A DNA stretch of 64,000 nucleotides from Cordilura impudica (taxonomy: Eukaryota > Arthropoda > Insecta > Diptera > Scathophagidae). Shown piece by piece: positions 41,288 to 55,048 of the stretch. The notes beneath the pieces are model-generated. The model worked only from the letters and a program-made list of their open reading frames with translations. It did no database searches and was not told where the DNA came from. The DNA is taken from contig OY821519.1 in assembly GCA_963682025.1 (NCBI GenBank), positions 12,810,168-12,874,167 of the forward strand, in the 5' to 3' direction. Position numbers and translations under genes: made by a program. The first letter of the stretch is position 1, and each line of letters opens with the position of its first letter.

Positions 41288-44200
41288 TTATTTATAATAA
41301 AATATAAAAATGTAAAAAATATAAAAATATAAAAATATAAATATATAAAATATATAAAATATAAAAATATAAAAATATAAAAATATAAAAATATAAAAAT
41401 ATAAAAATATAAAAATATAAAAATATAAAAATATAAAAATATAAAAATATAAAAATATAAAAATATAAAAATATAAAAATATAAAAATATAAAAATATAA
41501 AAATATAAATATATAAAAATATAAAAATATAAAAATATAAAAATATAAAAATATAAAAATATAAAAATATAAAAATATAAAAATATGAAAATATAAAAAT
41601 ATAAAAATATAAAAATATAAAAATATAAAAATATGAAAGTATAAAAATATAAAAATATAAAAATATAAAAATATAAAAATATAAAAATATAAAAATATAA
41701 AAATATAAAAATATAAAAATATAAAAATATAAAAATATAAAAAGATAAAAATATAAAAATATAAAAATGAAAAAATATAAAAATATAAAAATATAAAAAT
41801 ATAAAAATTTAAAAATATAAAAATATAAAAATATAAAAATATAAAAATATAAAAATATAAAAATATAAAAATATAAAAATATAAAAATATGAAAATATAA
41901 AAATATAAAAACATAAAAATATAAAAATATAAAAATATAAAAACATAAAAATATAAAAATATAAAATTATAAAAATATAAAAATCAAAAAATATAAAAAT
42001 ATAAAATATAAAAATATAAAAATAAAAACATATAAAAATATATAAATATAAAAATATAAAAATAAAATATATAAAAATATGAAAATCTACAAATAAAAAA
42101 ATATAAAAATATAAAAATATAAAAATATAAAAATATAAAAATATAAAAATATAAAAATATAAAAATATAAAAATATAAAAATATAAAAATATAAAAATAT
42201 AAAAATATAAAAATATAAAAATATAAAAATATAAAAATATAAAAATATAAAAATATAAAAATATAAAAATATAAAAATATAAAAATATAAAAATATAAAA
42301 ATATAAAAATATAAAAATATATAAAATATATAAAATATAAAAATATAAAAATATGAAAATATAAAAATATAAAAATAAAAAAAAATACAAAAATATAAAA
42401 ATATAAAATATAAAAATATAAAATATAAAAATATAAAAATATAAAAATATAAACATATAAAAATATAAAAATATAAAAATTTAAAAATATAAAAATATAG
42501 AAATAGAAAAATATAAAAATACAAAAATATAAAAATATAAAAATATAAAAATATAAAAATATAAAAATATAAAAATGCAAAAAATAAAAATATAAAAATA
42601 TAAAAATATAAAAATATAAAAATATAAAAATATAAAAATATAAAAATATAAAAATATAAATATATAAAAATATAAAAATATAAAAATATAAAAATATAAA
42701 AATATAAAAATATAAAAATATAAAAATATAAAAATATAAAAATATAAAAATATAAAAATATAAAAATATAAAAATATAAAAATATAAAAATATAAAAATA
42801 TAAAAATATAAAAATATAAAAATATAAAAATATAAAAATATAAAAATATAAAAATATAAAAATATAAAAATATAAAAATATAAAAATATATAAAATATAA
42901 AAATATAAAAATATGAAAATATGAAAATATAAAAATATAAAAATAAAAAAAAATACAAAAATATAAAAATATAAAATATAAAAATATAAAAATATAAAAT
43001 ATAAAAATATAAAAATATAAAAATATAAAAATATAAAAATATAAAAATATAAAAATATAAAAATATAAAAATATAAAAATATAAAAATATAAAAATATAA
43101 AAATATAAAAATATAAAAATATAAAAATATAAAAATATAAAAATATAAAAATATAAAAATATAAAAATATAAAAATATAAAAATATAAAAATATAAAAAT
43201 ATAAAAATATAAAAATATAAAAATATAGAAATATAAAAATATAAATATATAAAAATATAAAAATATAAAAATATAAAAATATAAAAATATAAAAATATAA
43301 AAATATAAAAATATAAAAATATAAAAATATAAAAATATAAAAATATAAAAATATAAAAATGAAAAAATATAAAAATATAAAAATATAAAAATTTAAAAAT
43401 ATAAAAATATAAAAATATAAAAATATAAAAATATAAAAATATAAAAATATAAAAATATAAAAATATAAAAATATAAAAATATGAAAATATAAAAATATAA
43501 AAACATAAAGATATAAAAATATAAAAATATAAAAACATAAAAATATAAAAATATAAAAATATAAAAATATAAAAATATAAAAATATAAAAATATAAAAAT
43601 ATAAATATATAAAAATATGAAAGTATAAAAATATAAAAATATAAAAATATAAAAATATAAAAATATAAAAATATAAAAATATAAAAATATAAAAATATAA
43701 AAATATAAAAAGATAAAAATATAAAAATATAAAAATATAAAAATGAAAAAATATAAAAATATAAAAATATAAAAATATAAAAATTTAAAAATATAAAAAT
43801 ATAAAAATATAAAAATATAAAAATATAAAAATATAAAAATATAAAAATATAAAAATATAAAAATATGAAAATATAAAAATATAAAAACATAAAAATATAA
43901 AAATATAAAAATATAAAAACATAAAAATATAAAAATATAAAATTATAAAAATATAAAAATCAAAAAATATAAAAATATAAAATATAAAAATATAAAAATA
44001 AAAACATATAAAAATATATAAATATAAAAATATAAAATAAAATATATAAAAATATGAAAATCTACAAATAAAAAAATATAAAAATATAAAAATATAAAAA
44101 TATAAAAATATAAAAATATAAAAATATAAAAATATAAAAATATAAAAATATAAAAATATAAAAATATAAAAATATAAAAATATAAAAATATAAAAATATA

Positions 44201-47200
44201 AAAATATAAAAATATAAAAATATAAAAATATAAAAATATAAAAATATATAAAATATATAAAATATAAAAATATAAAAATATGAAAATATGAAAATATAAA
44301 AATATAAAAATAAAAAAAAATACAAAAATATAAAAATATAAAATATAAAAATATAAAAATATAAAATATAAAAATATAAAAATATAAAAATATAAAAATA
44401 TAAACATATAAAAATATAAAAATATAAAAATATAAAAATATAAAAATATAAAAATATAGAAATAGAAAAATATAAAAATACAAAAATATAAAAATATAAA
44501 AATATAAAAATATAAAAATATAAAAATATAAAAATATAAAAATATAAAAATATAAAAATATAAAAATATAAAAATATAAAAATATAAAAATATAAAAATA
44601 TAAAAATGCAAAAAATAAAAATATAAAAATATAAAAATATAAAAATATAAAAATATAAAAATATAAAAATATAAAAATATAAAAATATAAAAATATAAAA
44701 ATATAAAAATATAAAAATATAAATATATAAAAATATAAAAATATAAAAATATAAAAATATAAAAATATAAAAATATAAAAATATAAAAATATAAAAATAT
44801 AAAAATATAAAAATATAAAAATATAAAAATATAAAAATATAAAAATATAAAAATATAAAAATATAAAAATATAAAAATATAAAAATATAAAAATATAAAA
44901 ATATAAAAATATAAAAATATAAAAATATAAAAATATAAAAATATAAAAATATAAAAATATAAAAATATAAAAATATAAAAATATAAAAATATATAAAATA
45001 TATAAAATATAAAAATATAAAAATATGAAAATATGAAAATATAAAAATATAAAAATAAAAAAAAAATACAAAAATATAAAAATATAAAATATAAAAATAT
45101 AAAAATATAAAATATAAAAATATAAAAATATAAAAATATAAAAATATAAAAATATAAAAATATAAAAATATAAAAATATAAAAATATAAAAATATAAAAA
45201 TATAAAAATATAAAAATATAAAAATATAAAAATATAAAAATATAAAAATATAAAAATATAAAAATATAAAAATATAAAAATATAAAAATATAAAAATATA
45301 AAAATATAAAAATATAAAAATATAAAAATATAAAAATATAAAAATATAAAAATATAAAAATATAAAAATATAAAAATATAAAAATATAAAAATATAGAAA
45401 TATAAAAATATAAAAATATAAAAATATAAAAATATAAAAATATAAAAATATAAAAATATAAAAATATAAAAATATAAAAATATAAAAATATAAAAATATA
45501 AAAATATAAAAATATAAAAATATAAAAATATAAAAATGAAAAAATATAAAAATATAAAAATATAAAAATTTAAAAATATAAAAATATAAAAATATAAAAA
45601 TATAAAAATATAAAAATATAAAAATATAAAAATATAAAAATATAAAAATATAAAAATATAAAAATATAAAAATATAAAAATATGAAAATATAAAAATATA
45701 AAGACATAAAAATATAAAAATATAAAAATATAAAAACATAAAAATATAAAAATATAAAATTATAAAAATATAAAAATCAAAAAATATAAAAATATAAAAT
45801 ATAAAAATATAAAAATAAAAACATATAAAAATATATAAATATAAAAATATAAAAATAAAATATATAAAAATATGAAAATCTACAAATAAAAAAATATAAA
45901 AATATAAAAATATAAAAATATAAAAATATAAAAATATAAAAATATAAAAATATAAAAATATAAAAATATAAAAATATAAAAATATAAAAATATAAAAATA
46001 TAAAAATATATAAAATATATAAAATATAAAAATATAAAAATATGAAAATATGAAAATATAAAAATATAAAAATAAAAAAAAAAATACAAAAATATAAAAA
46101 TATAAAATATAAAAATATAAAAATATAAAATATAAAAATATAAAAATATAAAAATATAAAAATATAAAAATATAAACATATAAAAATATAAAAATATAAA
46201 AATATAAAAATATAAAAATATAAAAATATAAAAATATAGAAATAGAAAAATATAAAAATACAAAAATATAAAAATATGAAAATATAAAAATATAAAAATA
46301 TAAAAATGCAAAAAATAAAAATATAAAAATATAAAAATATAAAAATATAAAAATATAAAAATATAAAAATATAAAAATATAAATATATAAAAATATAAAA
46401 ATATAAAAATATAAAAATATAAAAATATAAAAATATAAAAATATAAAAATATAAAAATATAAAAATATAAAAATATAAAAATATAAAAATATAAAAATAT
46501 AAAAATATAAAAATATAAAAATATAAAAATATAAAAATATAAAAATATAAAAATATAAAAATATAAAAATATAAAAATATAAAAATATAAAAATATAAAA
46601 ATATAAAAATATAAATATATAAAAATATAAAAATATAAAAATATAAAAATATAAAAATATAAAAATATAAAAATATAAAAATATAAAAATATAAAAATAT
46701 AAAAATATAAAAATATAAAAATATAAAAATATAAAAATATAAAAATATAAAAATATAAAAATATAAAAATATAAAAATATAAAAATATAAAAATATAAAA
46801 ATATAAAAATATAAAAATATAAAAATATAAAAATATAAAAATATAAAAATATATAAAATATATAAAATATAAAAATATAAAAATATGAAAATATGAAAAT
46901 ATAAAAATATAAAAATAAATACAAAAATATAAAAATATAAAATATAAAAATATAAAAATATAAAATATAAAAATATAAAAATATAAAAATATAAAAATAT
47001 AAAAATATAAAAATATAAAAATATAAAAATATAAAAATATAAAAATATAAAAATATAAAAATATAAAAATATAAAAATATAAAAATATAAAAATATAAAA
47101 ATATAAAAATATAAAAATATAAAAATATAAAAATATAAAAATATAAAAATATAAAAATATAAAAATATAAAAATATAAAAATATAAAAATATAAAAATAT

Positions 47201-49868
47201 AAAAATATAGAAATATAAAAATATAAAAATATAAAAATATAAAAATATAAAAATATAAAAATATAAAAATATAAAAATATAAAAATATAAAAATATAAAA
47301 ATATAAAAATATAAAAATATAAAAATGAAAAAATATAAAAATATAAAAATATAAAAATTTAAAAATATAAAAATATAAAAATATAAAAATATAAAAATAT
47401 AAAAATATAAAAATATAAAAATATAAAAATATAAAAATATAAAAATATAAAAATATAAAAATATAAAAATATGAAAATATAAAAATATAAAGACATAAAA
47501 ATATAAAAATATAAAAATATAAAAACATAAAAATATAAAAATATAAAATTATAAAAATATAAAAATCAAAAAATATAAAAATATAAAATATAAAAATATA
47601 AAAATAAAAACATATAAAAATATATAAATATAAAAATATAAAAATAAAATATATAAAAATATGAAAATCTACAAATAAAAAAATATAAAAATATAAAAAT
47701 ATAAAAATATAAAAATATAAAAATATAAAAATATAAAAATATAAAAATATAAAAATATAAAAATATAAAAATATAAAAATATAAAAATATAAAAATATAA
47801 AAATATAAAAATATAAAAATATAAAAATATAAAAATATATAAAATATATAAAATATAAAAATATAAAAATATGAAAATATGAAAATATAAAAATATAAAA
47901 ATAAAAAAAAAAATACAAAAATATAAAAATATAAAATATAAAAATATAAAAATATAAAATATAAAAATATAAAAATATAAAAATATAAAAATATAAAAAT
48001 ATAAAAATATAAAAATATAAACATATAAAAATATAAAAATATAAAAATATAAAAATATAAAAATATAAAAATATAAAAATATAAAAATATAAAAATATAG
48101 AAATAGAAAAATATAAAAATACAAAAATATAAAAATATAAAAATATAAAAATATAAAAATATAAAAATGCAAAAAATAAAAATATAAAAATATAAAAATA
48201 TAAAAATATAAAAATATAAAAATATAAAAATATAAAAATATAAAAATATAAAAATATAAATATATAAAAATATAAAAATATAAAAATATAAAAATATAAA
48301 AATATAAAAATATAAAAATATAAAAATATAAAAATATAAAAATATAAAAATATAAAAATATAAAAATATAAAAATATAAAAATATAAAAATATAAAAATA
48401 TAAAAATATAAAAATATAAAAATATAAAAATATAAAAATATAAAAATATAAAAATATAAAAATATAAAAATATAAAAATATAAAAATATAAAAATATAAA
48501 AATATAAAAATATAAAAATATAAAAATATAAAAATATAAAAATATAAAAATATAAAAATATAAAAATATAAAAATATAAAAATATAAAAATATAAAAATA
48601 TAAAAATATAAAAATATATAAAATATATAAAATATAAAAATATAAAAATATGAAAATATAAAAATATAAAAATAAAAAAAAATACAAAAATATAAAAATA
48701 TAAAATATAAAAATATAAAAATATAAAATATAAAAATATAAAAATATAAAAATATAAAAATATAAAAATATAAAAATATAAAAATATAAAAATATAAAAA
48801 TATAAAAATATAAAAATATAAAAATATAAAAATATAAAAATATAAAAATATAAAAATATAAAAATATAAAAATATAAAAATATAAAAATATAAAAATATA
48901 AAAATATAAAAATATAAAAATATAAAAATATAAAAATATAAAAATATAGAAATATAAAAATATAAAAATATAAAAATATAAAAATATAAAAATATAAAAA
49001 TATAAAAATATAAAAATATAAAAATATAAAAATATAAAAATATAAAAATATAAAAATATAAAAATATAAAAATATAAAAATATAAAAATATAAAAATATA
49101 AAAATATAAAAATATAAAAATATAAAAATATAAAAATATAAAAATATAAAAATATAAAAATATAAAAATATAAAAATATGAATATGCAAAAATAGAAAAA
49201 TATAAAACTATAAAAATATAAAAATATGAATATGCAAAAATAAAACAAATATAAAAATATAAAAATAGAAAAATACAAAAATATAAAAATATAAAAATAT
49301 AAAAATATAAAAATATAAAAATATAAAAATATAAAAATGCAAAAAGTAAAAATATAAAAATATAAAAATATAAAAATATAAAAATATAAAAATATAAAAA
49401 TATAAAAATATAAAAATATAAAAATATAAAAATATAAAAATATAAATATATAAAAATATAAAAATATAAAAATATAAAAATATAAAAATATAAAAATATA
49501 AAAATATAAAAATATAAAAATATAAAAATATAAAAATATAAAAATATAAAAATATAAAAATATAAAAATATAAAAATATAAAAATATAAAAATATAAAAA
49601 TATAGAAATATAAAAATATAAAAATATAAAAATATAAAAATATAAAAATATAAAAATATAAAAATATAAAATTATAAAAATTTAAAAATATAAAAATATA
49701 AAAATATAAAAATATAAAAATATAAAAATATAAAAATATAAAAACATAAAAATATAAAAATTTAAAAATATAAAAATATAAAAATATAAAAATATAGAAC
49801 TATAAAAATATAAAAATATAAAAATATAAATATAAAAAAATAGAAAAAATATAAAAACTTAAAAATAT
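41288..49868. repeat. 8.6-kb ATAAAAAT satellite with 1.7-2.0-kb higher-order repeat
   Basis: Nearly pure A/T tandem array of the 8-mer ATAAAAAT, with scattered single-base variants. Variants recur in fixed order. TCTACAAATAAAAAAATAT lies at 42086, 44061, 45879 and 47668 (spacings 1975, 1818, 1789). AAAAATGCAAAAA(A/G)T is centred at 42576, 44607, 46307, 48168 and 49338. TATAAAATATATAAAATAT junctions occur about twice per unit. Four large units plus partial ends are visible. The minus strand lacks stops, giving apparent ORFs of up to 993 codons with the 8-residue period YIFIFLYF; these are not genes. Confidence 0.95.
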
Positions 49869-50526
49869 GAAACTGCCTCTATGAGATGTGTCTTGTTTGT
49901 GTAATTTCTTATAGATATGTATTTTTCGATCTGCTATTTTTTTGGCCAGTCGTTTACAGCTTTAGAGGTGTTTTTTAGGTCATTGTCATATTTGAACTTC
50001 CAGACTAGTGGCATATTTTCCTTCGCATATGGATTTGCCTGTATTCAATTCCAGTTAGAGTATGTTTTACTACATGAATTGGATCCATTCCTTGGCCCGA
50101 AAAGCAACCACTGCCGAACTTAGTAGTTTTATTTGTAGACTTCAGGTGTAATCTTTTTCTCTTTGGTCATCGTATAAACGTTCTTCCATCACGGCCTCTT
50201 AAATTAAGTTCATGTATTCTCTAGTACAATTTTTGCGAGCCAGGTAATTTTTCTCTGATATCAGTGGTTTCTTCACAGGGCGATATGAACGAAGTTAAGC
50301 CTCAATTGCTCATTGAGCACACATTTTTAATTTCAGGTCGTTAATGACCTCTTTATATTTATATATTTTTTTAAAATTTTATTTTTGGTTACAACTTTGT
50401 TATCTTTCGAAAGGGAACACCCCAAGTGTGGGATTCGCAAAAAGGAAAAGATATTTTTAAGACCGAAGTTATTATTGGAAATTTTTGAATTTTGTAAAAG
50501 TTTCCAATGAGTTGTTACCCACTGTA
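49869..50526 (-). mobile_element. Tc1-like transposon remnant abutting the satellite
   Basis: On the minus strand the terminus reads TA then CAGTGGGTAACAACTCATTG (50524 downward), as in Tc1-like ends. Transposase-derived sequence follows (50325-49918), then the satellite border. The 3' part of the element is missing, so the border cuts it. Confidence 0.6.
49918..50325 (-). pseudogene. Tc1-like transposase pseudogene
   Basis: Minus-strand pieces in family order, in shifting frames: KKPLISEKNYLARKNCTREY, GRDGRTFIR, STNKTTKFGSGCFSGQGMDP followed by IHVVKHTLTGIEYRQ, and MPLVWKFKYDNDLKNTSKAV. The last corresponds to the conserved MPLxWxFQQDNDPKHTSK block with the second catalytic Asp. The block with the first Asp (usually LFSDESKF) is deleted between TREYMNL and GRDGR. 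The usual WPxxSPDLNPIE end is not found. Several stops and frameshifts; inactive. Confidence 0.7.
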
Positions 50527-51305
50527 TAAAAGTTTGCATATTATTATTTACATAGGTGTTTATTTTTATAAATATTGATTAAATTAAAACAACCTACATT
50601 TTAGTATTTGCTTATGCTTCTGTAGATTTGATTATAAAGCTACTGATTGTCAAGTCAAGTTCAATACCGCAGTCAAGCAAGGAAACATTTCTTTAGGTTT
50701 TTGTTACTACTTTTTTTTCTCAGTCTATGTTATTAATAGTTTCAAATTGTAGAAATAAAATTGCTTCACTCCCATGACGTGATCTGATTAAAATCAGAAG
50801 TGATGAGTTTTTGCCAAGTACTCTTGTATTTTTCTTATTGAAACAGTTGTAATCATGTTTAGAAGTATTGCCCCTCAAAATTAACTAAGTTGTTCACTTT
50901 TAGAATATCATCTCTTGTTTTGTTTTTTGATTTTCCATATTTCTTTTACAATTGCAGTAAATAAACCATAAATGACAGTTTTAGATTTCTTGCAAGAAAC
51001 ACTGCTGCAACAACAAAAATAATACAAGTAACTATTAAAGAAATTCAAAATACAAGAAATTGAAATGAAGTCCCAAAACAATACAAAAAAGCAGTTAAAA
51101 AATGAACAAATGAACACAGAAAACGATAAGTATGAACTAAATGTTTGTAACAGTCATCGACTGACTTCTAAAGAAATAAGTATAAGAAAACAGCCCCTCT
51201 AGCAAAACAAAACTAACTAAATAAGGCAAAAGTTAAGAAGATGACATTTTCACAGTAGTGCTACTGCAACGAATGAATAAACGGAATACACAGCAATAAA
51301 GTTTT

Positions 51306-51347
<42 letters not shown>

Positions 51348-51783
51348 TAGGAGAAGACAATGTTAAACGAAATACTTATGACAATCTTTAATTTCAGCAA
51401 GGAAATCATAAAACTGCTACATTTAATACAAATATATATTGCATTTTCATATTGGTTTTGTAGTCAAGTTATTGAATATGACAAAAGCTACCTCTTAAAA
51501 AAAAAAATTAATAAAGTGTTAAGCCAAATAATAGAAGCTTTAACTTTAATAAAGTCTGATTATTTCATATCATGCAACATATGAGTTTATCTTTGGTTGC
51601 CATATTTAAAAGGAAGGTTTTCTGAGCATAAGATTCCAAAAGTTTTTATTTGTGATATACTGTATTAAATATAAAAACTAATTAATCTACACATTTTCAT
51701 ACAACAATGAATAAATTTGAGGAATTTTATGAATATATTAAATTTGTTTTATTTAAACAAAAATCCTGATGCAGAAAATATAT
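50527..51783. other. Unassigned DNA with a 39-base T run
   Basis: No gene recognised. An uninterrupted T run covers 51308-51346, which could be a retroposed poly(A) tail on the minus strand or an expanded homopolymer. A 74-codon plus-strand ORF follows it (51360-51584) with no recognisable motif. Confidence 0.4.
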
Positions 51784-52031
51784 CTGTGGTCAGAAGCCGA
51801 TAACCGCCTAAGTCGACTTAAGAATGATTTGAGTTATGTATGTTACCATGTTCTGCTAAAAACGCTTTATATTTACGTGAAATCCCTATTTCTCTAATAC
51901 TGCTTATCAAAAAGTTATTAATGAAAACATTCTGACCTAAGTCGTAATGAAGCCCCACTACATTTATATAAAAAGTTATTTTTCTCAAAAGCATGGTTTT
52001 CGACTTAGGCGGTTAATGCTTGTGACCACAG
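51784..52031. mobile_element. 248-bp MITE flanked by ATATAT
   Basis: CTGTGGTCAGAAGC...TAACCGCCTAAGTCGA at the left is mirrored by TCGACTTAGGCGGTTAATGC and TGTGACCACAG at the right, ~33 bp with a few mismatches. ATATAT flanks both sides, either a 6-bp target duplication or part of the inverted repeat, since it is itself a palindrome. Non-coding. Confidence 0.7.
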
Positions 52032-52559
52032 ATATATAGATTTTCATAAAGAGTCAATTTGACCTCAAGGTATCCCATGGGTTAATTTCAGTCCAGTATA
52101 TTATTTTTTAGAATTATTAAGATATCAACAAGTTTCATCGAAATCCTTCCACAAATATATATTATTTCTTTGACCTTAAAGAGGGCAGTCTATAGTTTTT
52201 CAATTTAATCTAAATTTACAAGATTGAGAACTTATATCAAGCAGTATAATATTTTGAAAAAAGATATTTGAAATATGAAAACACCAAAAAGATGTAGCCT
52301 AAAAGTTGAAAAAGAATGAAAAATCACATTTTTCTTCAAATGCGTTGCCCTCGCCAAATTAAGAACAGAACACGTAAAATATTTGGCTTTTTGAATCGCA
52401 TATATTTTGTTAATAAGACCTCTGGGTCCAATCGTTGACTTCGATAAATTTCTTGAACAAAATTTTTGAAAAAGTAAAATTGGAGATTTTGAAATAGTGC
52501 TAAAAAATAAGTACCGTTTTGACATAACAATAGACGAGATGCAAAATACTCTACATAAG

Positions 52560-52985
52560 ATCATTTTGAGATCAGGGGAATGGAAAATGTTAGTTTAGTA
52601 AATTATTTCTATGTCTTTAAAAATTTGAGCTCGATTTTCTAATCAAGTGGTCTGCGGCGCATTTATTTCCTGGGGAACTTGATATACATAACTTGGCTGG
52701 TTTTCAACCGATAATAAATTTTGTTGTTTTATTAGAAAGATAATTTACTCAGATTATGTTTTATTAATTAAGCTTATTCAAACGCAATTACTTATATCAA
52801 AATTTTTGTGAAAAATGATTTTTTTTTGATAATTTTTACATATAAATGCATATTTGAACTTTGAACTCAATGCGCGTCTAGAAATCATTGTCCGATTTGG
52901 CTCAAATTTTGCGCACTAAAGTTTTAGATCCAGTGTCATAATAATCCGACCCGCATGTTTTGAAATTCCAAAAAAAAAAAATGGC
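52560..52985 (-). repeat. Possible diverged family E fragment
   Basis: TCTAATCAAGTGGTCTGCGGCGCAT and the AGAAAGATAATTTACTC region resemble 34155-34245 of E copy 2 in the same orientation; other parts do not align by eye. Confidence 0.3.
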
Positions 52986-53330
52986 TGTCACCCTAGGGTA
53001 TGTATCGGTGTTTCATTCCGTTTGTAACACAACTATATAGCACTGTCCGTCTGTCCGTCCGTCCATCTGGCCGTCTGTCCGTTTTTCTGTCTGTCTATTC
53101 AAATCACGCTCACTCACAAAATAAACAATTTTCCTTGGAAACTATTTTCCGTGTGTATCATTATTTCGAGCCGATTAGTATTTAAAATGTGTTAAATTGG
53201 GCAACATTGTACGAAGATATGGCCTTAACTATGTAGACACCTCTAAAAAATGCTAACAACTCAGTGTGCTTGTTGTAATCATTTAGTGGTAAATTTATCA
53301 AATTGTTTACTTCTTCAAATTTTTTTAAAT
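52986..53330 (+). mobile_element. Family M element, copy 2
   Basis: GGTATGTATCGGTGTTTCATTCCGTTTGTAAC is followed by TATAGCACTGTCCGTCTGTCC and a GTCC/GTCT/GGCC tract (53045-53095), then AATCACGCTCACTC. Same order as M copy 1 (24205-24350). Confidence 0.55.
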
Positions 53331-53782
53331 AGTGCAATATGAGCACAATGTCAAAAAATAGACAATCTTAACCATATTTGATAACGTCACTTATTTTATT
53401 GCAAAAATATATAAATACCAAAGAGACCGAGATCTAGAAGATAATTTCGATTTTATGGCAATTTAAGTCGATTTCATTGGGGTCATTTGTTTGGGGACTA
53501 CGTCTGAACATGTGCCGATTTTCACCAATTTCAAATAGCGTACTATGGCCGTCGAAAGCTTATATACTATTTTTCATCAAAATATATTCCTATTTGCGAC
53601 CTGTAGTTTGATTACAAGCTCTACATGGACACACAGACGGACGGACGGACATCGCTAAATCGACTCAGAAAGTGATTCTGAGTCGATCGGTATAATAAAA
53701 GAGTGGTGTAGGTCAAATATTTTTGGTAGTTACAAACATCAGCACAAAGTCATTACACCCTGACCACATAGTATAAAAATAT
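53331..53782 (+). mobile_element. Family D element, copy 8 (5' truncated)
   Basis: Begins within the family near GACAATCTTAACCATATTTG, has an internal deletion, three CGGA units (53638-53649), CTCAGAAAGTGATTCTGAGT and a decayed 3' end (CACCCTGACCACATAGTATAAAA). It follows M copy 2 directly; M and D are also adjacent at 23893-24960, in the opposite order. Confidence 0.65.
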
Positions 53783-54252
53783 TCTGATAAAAAAGCTTTG
53801 GGAAATGATAAAGATTTTTTATTATGTAAAAAAAATGTTTAAAAATGCAACCAAAAATTGAAAAAATGTTGACTGAAGAAAATTAAAATTAAAAAATAAA
53901 TACTAAAAAAACCTAAAGATAAAAACAGCTTTGGGTAATGTATATTTTGGTTAAAAAATGTTAATAAAAATCAATTTTAATAAAAAATAAAAAAATTATG
54001 AAACAAATTTTGAATGAAAGACAGTTTTTATTGAGTAAAAAATGTTTAAAAATAAAATATTAAAATAAAACAAAAAAAAAAGTTAAAATAAAAAAAAAAA
54101 CGTTTTGAAATATTTTAGGTAATAAAAAATTTTTATTTCTGTTGTTTAAATGTTTAAGTAAAAATAAATTTCAAAAGAAAAACATTTTTTTGAGTAAAAA
54201 TGTTGAAAAATTGTGGTTAAACATTTTTTTAAATGAAGAACTTTCTTAAAGG

Positions 54253-55048
54253 CAGTGGTCGGCAAAACCACTAGACGGCGTAAACAAAATGAGAAAATCA
54301 ATCAATCTCGCATGAGCATTCGAACGAAGAGGTTGGTTCGACGCTTTGTGTTTGAGATGCACTTAGAAAATGAAAATGAGCGAGAATTTTTTCGCTAAAC
54401 CCGGTTGCAAGGTAAATATAAAACCATTATTGATCTTGTTTCGCAGTTCATCAATTTATACGAAAAATTGAACAATTAATACAACTAAAGGAAAAAAAAT
54501 TGATTAATTTAATAAGAAGTTCTAGATTTTGTAATATATTTCCATATAATTTGAGAAAATTAAATGAATATGTTAATATATTTGAAACTTTACTAGTAAA
54601 GTACAGTTTGTTTCTTAATGTCTTTGATCAAATAGAAAATATAATTGAATTACACAATAATCCTTTGCTATGTAATATTGAAAAACAAAATGTTGATATC
54701 AAAGAAGAACCTTTAAAAATGAGAAATGACTTGACTCTACCGCTTACAACTGGTATTGAGCTTTGGAAAAATATTAATGAAGCTTCATAGCCGAAATCAA
54801 AGAATGAAATACTTAAATTATATTCGATGTTTGGGTCAACATAGCAGATTGAGGATCTTGTTCGCATAAAATGTTGCCTATATGATATTGATCGTGTTAC
54901 ACAACATGAACCTTAAAATAGATTAATTGTTTTATTTACGTACATTTTCTTATTTTAACTATAAGTATCTCTAAGTGTATTGAGTATGAGAGATAATGCA
55001 GCTCACTTACCAAAGTAAAATATGATGGTATGTGTTTGCCGATAACTG
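54253..55048 (+). mobile_element. hAT-like element (796 bp)
   Basis: The left end CAGTGGTCGGCAAAACCAC matches the reverse complement of the right end (CAGTTATCGGCAAACACAT) at most positions, and CAGTGGTCGGCAAA is the usual hAT terminal pattern. Flanking octamers CTTAAAGG and CTTTATAG agree at 5 of 8, compatible with a decayed 8-bp target duplication. It is too short for a full transposase but contains one ORF (54446-54790). Confidence 0.6.
54446..54790 (+). CDS. ORF inside the hAT-like element, unknown product
   Basis: An open frame of ~114 codons follows the acceptor-like TTGTTTCGCAG (54436-54446) and ends at TAG 54788-54790. Predicted residues are helical and Lys/Glu/Leu-rich (HQFIRKIEQLIQLKEKK at the start, MRNDLTLPLTTGIELWKNIN near the end). 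No hAT dimerisation motif or zinc finger is seen. An ATG reading MKMSENFFAKPGCK lies upstream (54368 on), but the gap of ~35-43 bases is too short for a normal intron. This may be an exon left from a larger autonomous element, or captured sequence. Function unknown. Confidence 0.35.
   Translation, partial: VHQFIRKIEQLIQLKEKKLINLIRSSRFCNIFPYNLRKLNEYVNIFETLLVKYSLFLNVFDQIENIIELHNNPLLCNIEKQNVDIKEEPLKMRNDLTLPLTTGIELWKNINEAS

Noticed and set aside
42086..47690. Regularly recurring motifs suggesting a CRISPR-like array
   Set aside because: Spacers are the same simple repeat, unit length is ~1.8 kb, and the host is a eukaryote.
41288..49278. Minus-strand ORFs of up to 993 codons with the period YIFIFLYF
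   Set aside because: Direct consequence of the stop-free 8-bp ATAAAAAT repeat read on the minus strand in all frames; only Phe, Ile, Leu, Tyr and rare variants; no start context or domain.
51360..51584. 74-codon ORF after the 39-base T run
   Set aside because: Hydrophobic and Ile/Lys-rich as expected from AT-rich DNA; no similarity recognised; TTTTTGTAG before it is a weak acceptor at best.
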